64,000 nucleotides of DNA from Acheta domesticus. Lineage: Eukaryota > Arthropoda > Insecta > Orthoptera > Gryllidae. Shown one piece after another: positions 57,690-64,000 of this stretch; position 1 is the first letter of the stretch; each line of letters opens with the position of its first letter. A model generated the notes under the pieces. That model searched no databases and was not told where the DNA came from. It saw only the letters and a program-made list of their open reading frames with translations. The position numbers and the translations under genes are program-made. The DNA lies in contig JAHLJT010009436.1 of assembly GCA_031308135.1 (NCBI GenBank), forward strand, positions 136,406,950 through 136,470,949, given 5' to 3'.

Positions 57690-59040
57690 TAAAGAATGGA
57701 ACACACTTTTTGGTAAGAGAGAGTTTCAGTTCACTTATCTCTTTAGTCTGTGTTATGTTCTCATTTTTGTCCCAACTTCTTCTCAGCTGACATCTCTTAG
57801 GACAAAGCAATTTTTTTGACATTTTCACGATTTTTCGATCACTAAATGGTAATATTGAAATACGACTTTAAGAAAATTATAGAAGGGTAAAATCTCATCC
57901 TATATGCATATTTTCATTACAAAATTTGGAGCCGTGCCAGTAAAGAAAAATAACAATTTACAAAACCTTCGACGAAAGGAGGAACGCAATAGAATAGGCC
58001 CATTATTTCCAAGGAGAAAAACAGCGCATATATTTTCAAAGGAAACATTTCATTGGCTGGGCCACAAAACGAAAATTGATATTCTTTTTTCCCCACATTT
58101 ACAAGGAATAATTAAAAATCTCCAAGGTATCACTTGGCAAGTCAATTTAAACTCACTGTTAAAAGACACAACAACATTCTAGTTATCCACTCCAGCATCG
58201 GAGCACTGGAAGTCGAGAGGTAGAAATATTTACAAAGAATATTGCAATTTTTATTAATTTTGAAGCGGCACCTCTCCTCACGACGAAAAGCTAGACCACG
58301 TCAAAGACAGGCAGATGAGTGGGTTTTGTCTGCCGTGGTTGAGTTAAAGCCTATCATCGCGACACGCCACGTCCCACCATACCACACTGACAGCAGGCTG
58401 TTCCAGACAAAAATGCTTCAGCTCTGCCCAAAACGCCCATCCTGCGTCCCGGGGACCGCACGCCAATTTCGATCATCTCCCCGTTGGGGGCGGGGGGCAT
58501 CTGCGGCAGCGGCTGCGGTGATGGCGGAATCACTGCCTCCGGAGCTCGCGCCGGAGCTGCGAGGGGGCGCCAGGCACTAGGCACTTGCGTTCTCTTCACC
58601 CTGGCGAGTCGCCGACGTACTCGGTGAAAATTGGGGCGGCCAGTGAGAAAGTCGATTTCTTTAAGTGGGACGCTCGAAATTCATAGTTTGACCCCCGTAA
58701 TCCACTGCAGACACCATGGAGCGCCCAAATTGGGCGGGACGTATGTAGCTCACAGAAGGAGCGCCCAGCTGTGCGAAAAATTAATGGTCTATAGTCTTCG
58801 CCAGCACAAATGCCGTTTTGAAGAAAATGTTTCAGCGTTTCTGAAAATGGGCAGTTAGTAGCTAATTTTCAACCCAAACTTTAGATATTTTTAAGAAACT
58901 TCACAACAATTTATTTAAAGCAAGTACTCATAAATGTGATAATGTTATAGAAATGTTCTTAATGTAAATATTTACATGAGATGTATTAAATCAATTCTTA
59001 TTGATTTTAATGAGAAATTATTAATTTAAAGTTAAAGTTA
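57690..59040 (+). repeat. Family G copy 3, split by an insertion
   Basis: The left part (57690-57935) and right part (58812-59040) align with continuous sequence in copies 1 and 4. The 876-bp segment between them is foreign and is listed separately. Confidence 0.65.
57936..58811. mobile_element. Unidentified 876-bp insertion in family G
   Basis: The repeat GCCGT occurs immediately before (57931-57935) and at the end (58812-58816) of this segment. Removing the segment and one GCCGT gives a junction that reads like the uninterrupted copy near 61465-61490 (GGAGCCGTTTTTAAGAAAAT). The segment is AT-rich on the left and holds a GC island on the right (about 58430-58620). Its ends form no clear inverted repeat and no TG..CA pair, and no poly-A tail is seen. 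The open frames at 57904-58182 and 58242-58580 (112 codons, alanine-rich C-terminus) are unrecognised. Confidence 0.6.
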
Positions 59041-59057
59041 AAATTTTAAAGGAGTTC

Positions 59058-60888
59058 AATCTGATGCTTCAAAAGATGGTTTTAGAACAAGTGACACGTT
59101 TTAACTATCTTGGGTGCGAAATTACATATGGAAGAAATAGGGATATCACCAGCAAGATACATAAGTTTCAAGCAGTATGTGAAACCATAAATAGAACATT
59201 TAGAAAGGAAGCACGAAAAGAAACTGTTAAAATTTTGTGATATAATGGCTCTCCCAGTTTTACTGTATGGGTGTGAAACTTGGGTTCAAAAACAAGAAGA
59301 TTGTAAGAGGATTGAATCAGCAGAAATGAGATTTCTGAGAGGGAGTAAAGGGCTGTACATTAAGAGACCAAACAAAAAGTGAAAAAATAAGAGAGGAACT
59401 AGGGCGGAAAGAAACAGTACATGACAAAATTAAGAAGTACTGTAACCAAACCCTACTCTTTTACTTGTTACAAATAGCAAATCTTTCATTTACTAATTCC
59501 GTGACGGATAGCTGTCCCGTCACGCACACCTGGGAAATTCCTAGGTAGAATAAAATTCCCTATCGGGGGTGGGTTCGTCTTTTCAACTAACTACCAATTA
59601 ACATTCCAACACAATTTGAAATAACATTGAAGATATATTCTTATGAAGAAAAGTTTTGTACAACTAAATTTACATTTAATTACGGTAGCTATCTTTCCCT
59701 ACCTAAAAACTGCAGTTTTCTCTAAGAAGATGTTAACTTTGCACCTTATTTCCAAGTAATAACTTTTACACACACAAAATCACTGAGAAAAACACACAAA
59801 ATACACTTCAAAACAATAACCCTGAAAAAAAAATACATACACATACAATATTCAAATTTCTTGTAACACCTTTGGATTCATTACACGTGAATTTAGTCAA
59901 TTAATTCTGTACAAGAACACAATTTTACATTATTTACAAAATACCCTTATCTGATTTCAATTACGACTTCAGGAAGAAAAAAGAAATGACTTGTCAAATT
60001 AGTAAGAATACTGTGCGGTACAGTTCTAAATTGAGATTTAGTAAAAGTTCTTTTGGTTTCGTTAAACTCACGGCCGTGGAACCTCCACGCTGCGAAGTCG
60101 GTTGCAAAATGTTGTCCACGCCTCCAAGGTCGTAGGGTATCTTGCGCCGTTCCCCGCGCTGCCTGCTGCGTCGAAATCGTGAGGCCTCCGGGCGCCGTCT
60201 CCCCTCGGTTAGCGATGTTTTACCGTTGGCTCCTCAGGCGATGGTCACCTCCGAATCCAAGTCCAGAACCTCCACTTATGACTTCGTAATTGGCAAAAGT
60301 CAAATTAATTACAATGTCGATTAGAGTTCTTATAATTCTGGAGATTCTATAAATATGTTTTCAGAATGAAATTTCAAAAAATAGTACAGACTTTCTGGTA
60401 CAGCGTACTCGCTCTTTTACGTGTCGCTCAACGTCGTCGTAGCGCACAAGATGGCTGACTATTCACTTTGGCAACTCCAACAAGATAAGCAAACGAATTC
60501 ATACAACTGCTCGCTTCGGCGACTCGGACAAGAAGAAAGTTGGATTCTTTTGGCACAAGCTCTTGCCGTTTCCGTTTGTTTATACTAGTTTTTCATTGGC
60601 TGTCATCAGAGTGCGTTCAGAAATTGAGTTTACGACTGTCGCTATCTCCTCGCCACCAGAGAACTATTTGTCCAAGATACGGTGTCGTGTCTTCACTACT
60701 ATTTTCTCACTTATTTAAACTGTAATCGCGTATTAGCGGTTACAGTACAGACAGCAATGGGTGACACATATTGGAAATATGCCGCAAGACAGATTTGCAT
60801 GAATCATAAGCTGCGAGGAAAAAGAAACATTGGAAGGCCAAGAATGAGATGGAAAGAGGCTGGAACTGGCAATATGTCTAATCCGTAA
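59058..60888 (+). pseudogene. LINE reverse-transcriptase C-terminal fragment, split
   Basis: Plus-strand frames give TRFNYLGCEIT (59094-59126), INRTFRKEARKE, a frameshift, LPVLLYGCETW (about 59250-59284), AEMRFLRGSKG, another frameshift and IREELG with DKIKKY up to 59440. A 1304-bp solo LTR interrupts. Beyond it the frame resumes in phase, then shifts once more into RGKRNIGRPRMRWKEAGTGNMSNP (key words GRP-RMRW-EAGTG). The fragment ends in a GAT microsatellite tail. It is the C-terminal part of an insect endonuclease/RT-type LINE. The catalytic domain is missing. Confidence 0.85.
59441..60744. mobile_element. Solo LTR (Ty3/gypsy-like)
   Basis: The 1304-bp segment starts TGTAACC and ends GGTTACA, a perfect 7-bp inverted pair of TG..CA type. 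It is flanked by 4-bp duplications GTAC (59437-59440 and 60745-60748). It inserted into the LINE fragment, and removal of the segment plus one GTAC rejoins the LINE reading frame without a shift. A 4-bp duplication is typical of many Ty3/gypsy elements. No gag, pol or env coding is present. It probably arose by LTR-LTR recombination. An AATAAA-type word lies near 59550. Confidence 0.85.
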
Positions 60889-60893
60889 AGGAC

Positions 60894-60920
60894 GATGATG
60901 ATGATGATGATGACGATGAT
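60894..60920. repeat. (GAT)n LINE tail
   Basis: A GAT-unit array directly follows the LINE coding end. Simple-repeat tails instead of poly-A are known for RTE- and I-like LINE clades. Confidence 0.8.
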
Positions 60921-60959
60921 TAATTTATTATTAATAAAATTAGTAACAAATTATTTTTT

Positions 60960-63350
60960 GAAAAACAATAATACATCAAAGAGGCATTAATGTCACGTTA
61001 TTCAGTGCATTTAGCACTCTAAATATCAAAATTTAAAGAAAAAATTTGGAACCGTTTTCGAGAAAGTAGCGTTAGAGCATTTCTGAAAATCCGAACTTTC
61101 GAGCTCATTTTTACAGAAACGTTTTAATATTCGAGAAATGTATAAGACATCAATTTGAAGCACTCGTTCACACAAATAAAATAATATATAGATTATCGCC
61201 GGTTCTGTAATTACTAACAACGTGACAGAGATATGAACAAGAGGAACTACAGAATAGCACAGACTTTCCCCTATTAGTTTTCTTTTGGTCTCGGCTAGCT
61301 ATTCGAACTTGCCACATTCTCTTGCCAGCTGCCATCTATCGTTGCCCAAAATACTTTTTTGGACACTTTCTTAATTTTTCGGGTTCGTAATCGTAGAAAG
61401 GAAATATTATTTTAGGAATATTAAAGAACAGTAAAACCTCGTCCTCAACGGCTATTTTCTTTGAAAAATTTGGAGCCGTTTTTAAGAAAATGGCGTATAA
61501 ATGCTACTAAAAATGCAAATTTTTGAAGCCCTTTCTCAAAGAGAATTTTTGAGATTCCGAAAAACTTCATTTGAAGTCACTTGAAGCACTTTAACTCGCA
61601 AATATAAGTGTTTACAAATTGCTGGTAATGTATATATTAAAGGCATGAGAGATCTTTCAAAAAAATTACATTTTTGTAATTTTTGAAAAAACGAAAAAAT
61701 AGAGCAATATGGTGTCTATGTCATCTCATAGAGAACATTTAGCACTATCCCTACAAAACGTTTATGGAGCCGTTTTTTAAAAAAATCTTGTTTTTTTATT
61801 TTTTTTAAAATAGCACATATTGCACGCAAACTTGCGCAAAAACAACTACATTTTTCAAAAGAATGTACATGACCTCAATGAAAGTACGTATTTTGGAGAA
61901 AAAGATGTATTTGATGTAAATATCTCTATCTCCAATTTTGTAGTTGTAGGAAGACGACGATAAAAATTCAAATTTTGCAATTTTCAAAAATTCAGAGTTA
62001 ACCGTGAGAATCTCACCTCTACCGCATTGATTAGTTAATTTACTCTATTCTTACAAGAAATTTAAAGAAAAAATTTGAAGCGCTTTTTGAGAAACTTTTG
62101 AAAATGTCCATTTAAAGTACCCCCAAATTTTAAAGGAAGTTTTACAAAGTTACGGCGCCTTAGAAAGTGGAACCGGATTGACCGGGGAATATCCATTTTG
62201 GAAGAAATCGTACGTATGGTTTAGACGCTAGTGTTGTTGATAGACTGAGAGCGGACGGACAGACGGACGACGTTTTGAAAAAATAACACTTTTTCGGTAT
62301 CAGGGTACCCCAAAACGTGTATTTCCTTTAAAATCTCGAAATCGATTTTCCGCAGCGTTACATAACTTTCCCTATACTGCCTAGTATATTATTCAGAACG
62401 TATACGAGAAAGTGAAATAGGTTTTTAAATTTATTTATTTATTTATTTGTCAAAAACAGTAAAAACTGTATATGACGTGTGGGGAAAGAAATTTATCTGC
62501 GCACATTTTGAGGGCCAGAACTTTATTTAAAAAAATCTTTTAAATCTTTTTAAAAACCACAAAGGAGTACAGCAAAAGGCGCGTATGTCTTCTTATAGAG
62601 AGCATTTAACCATTCAAGAAGTTTAACGAGAAATTTGGAGCGGTTTTTGAGAAAATCTTGCTTTTAATATTGTTTTAAATATTGCTCATATTTCACTCAA
62701 AATTGCGGGGAAAACTACTAACATTTTCAAGAAAACTTACATGACATTAATTAAAGAACTAATTGGGACAACAAATTTAATTCGAAGAAGAAATTTATAA
62801 CTTCAATATTTCTACTTTTGTGAAGACCAAAAAAACTTTTGTATTTTTCAAAAATTCATAATTGACAATGAACTGCGGACAAATGCCATCTTTATCATTT
62901 AATTTTTCACTATTCTTACGAGAAATTTAAAGAAAAAGGTAAAGATATTTTTGAGATAATTTCATAAATGTTCTGGGAACATCGTGTATCGTACTCCCCA
63001 AAATTTAAAGAATGTTTTTCAAAATCGCAGAGTTTCCACTTCAGCCAGGTCGACCAAAGAATATTCATTTTGAGAAAAATTGTACAAGTATGTAAGCGCT
63101 CGTGTTGTTCCCCGACGCACGGTTGGACAGACGGACGAACGGACGGAGAGACAAGCGGTCAGACAGACAGACGGACCTTTTGAAGAAAAGCACTTTTTTG
63201 GTATCAGGGAATCCCAAAACGTGTTTCCGTTGGACTCTAGAAAACGATTTTCCGTTGCATCAAATAGCTTTCTCTATACTACGCATATTACCCCGTTTAT
63301 TCGTACGTACACTAAAAAGTAAAAACGCAGGAAACATTGTGTGAATTTTC
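60960..63350 (+). repeat. Family G array, copy 4
   Basis: Long, internally periodic family G sequence. Words such as AAATTTAAAGAAAAAATTTGGA, TTGAGAAA and ATTTAGCACT recur every 260-300 bp. A larger unit ending in GACGGACAGACGGAC and then TTTTCGGTATCAGGGTACC occurs at about 62250-62400, again at about 63120-63320, and in decayed form at 63810-63930. ORFs through the GACGGAC runs (63080-63344) are repeat artefacts. No terminal structure or coding capacity is visible. Confidence 0.65.
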
Positions 63351-64000
63351 GCATTTGTGTGAAGTAACCTATACCGCTAAAAAGAAATGTAAACATTTAA
63401 AAACTCAGCAAAGTTTTTTTGTAAAAAAAGTCAAATCCATGCGTAGACATATTTCCCTGCACTCATATTATGATTCAAATGTCGTTTGTTGTTCAATTTT
63501 CATTTCGTAGCTTAGGGCAATTAGAATAATTTAACCGAAAACATACTTTTTTATTTTACAGCAATTAGCACGATTAGACCTGATCTTCCAGTAACGTACT
63601 TTGATTAAGCGGTCATCTCTAATAAGGACCGATTTTGTCGTACCCATTAGTGACCGTTTCAGTGAAGTTTCACTTTATTTTGTTGGTATCACCGCCCGAC
63701 TTAGTTTATTTCAAGTAAGTTGGCGTTACGGCCTCCGGTTGTCGAAAGACGAACAAAATACGCAAGAGCGCCTAAGATAAAGCATAAGTCAACTTAAACG
63801 ATTTGTCGGTGTCAGGTTCTCTAAAAACGTGTATTTCTGTCAAACTCTTTATATTGATTATTATAACATTACATAAAGTTTTTTGCACAATAGTAATATC
63901 TAATAAGTAAGTAGATAAGAGAGAAACTAGATGACAAGCTAGTAATTGCACGTAACTGTTACGTTTCCTGAATTTTGTTTACTTACGAATACCTGACGCC
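63351..64000. other. AT-rich end of window
   Basis: Contains a decayed family G end (63810-63930). The stretch 63605-63680 (AAGCGGTCATCTCTAATAAG, later AGTGACCGTTTCAGTGAAG) is reminiscent of pogo/Tigger-type ends. No gene recognised. Confidence 0.35.

Noticed and set aside
63080..63344. ORFs containing QTDER-like repeats
   Set aside because: Translations of the GACGGAC module of family G, which recurs elsewhere in the array.

Overview
This window is eukaryotic, AT-rich and repeat-dense. The repeat types and the C-terminal reverse-transcriptase style (LLYG-x-E-T-W, then GRP-x-x-RW, then a GAT-repeat tail) suggest an arthropod, most likely an insect with a large genome, possibly a polyneopteran. 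That placement is inference. I recognise no complete host gene, rRNA or functional tRNA. The best host-gene candidate is a 54-codon ORF at 8690-8854 flanked by plausible splice sites. Nearly everything else I can support is transposon-derived. The window contains a 100-base run of N at 54936-55035.

Layout, left half. A tRNA-like SINE head opens the window. A 2.17-kb non-autonomous Helitron (1240-3411) lies inside a TAA/AAT microsatellite; its sister copy is at 30203-32325. From 4.7 to 26 kb the sequence is AT-rich, broken by GC islands (10.4-11.6, 12.9-13.2, 17.4-18.2, 19.6-19.9, 21.9-22.2, 22.9-23.1 and 26.3-26.4 kb) and small repeats. Family A is a long SINE-like repeat with five copies. 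Family B is a hAT-type MITE with three copies. Family G is an unclassified high-copy repeat, beginning here at 26.8 kb.

Layout, right half. A 5'-truncated non-LTR retrotransposon (27784-29330, minus) is followed by the second Helitron, a small hAT MITE (34185-34366) and a 2.3-kb hAT transposon with transposase remnants (34674-36968). A second LINE fragment (about 39.15-40.13 kb, minus) is split by a foldback MITE. Next come a palindromic MITE, a pentanucleotide C-rich array (42.2-42.6 kb), a PIF/Harbinger-like element carrying a family B insertion (43347-44191), a roughly 32-bp minisatellite island (47.4-48.4 kb) and a tRNA-derived SINE with target duplication (52065-52424). The right end is rich in family G. 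One G copy is split by an unidentified 876-bp insert with a 5-bp duplication. Nearby, a third LINE fragment is split by a 1304-bp solo LTR.

The main value of the window is its nested insertion history. Several insertions are proven by target-site duplications or by restoration of the sequence they interrupt. Long ORFs in the GC islands are stop-poor low-complexity sequence, not genes.
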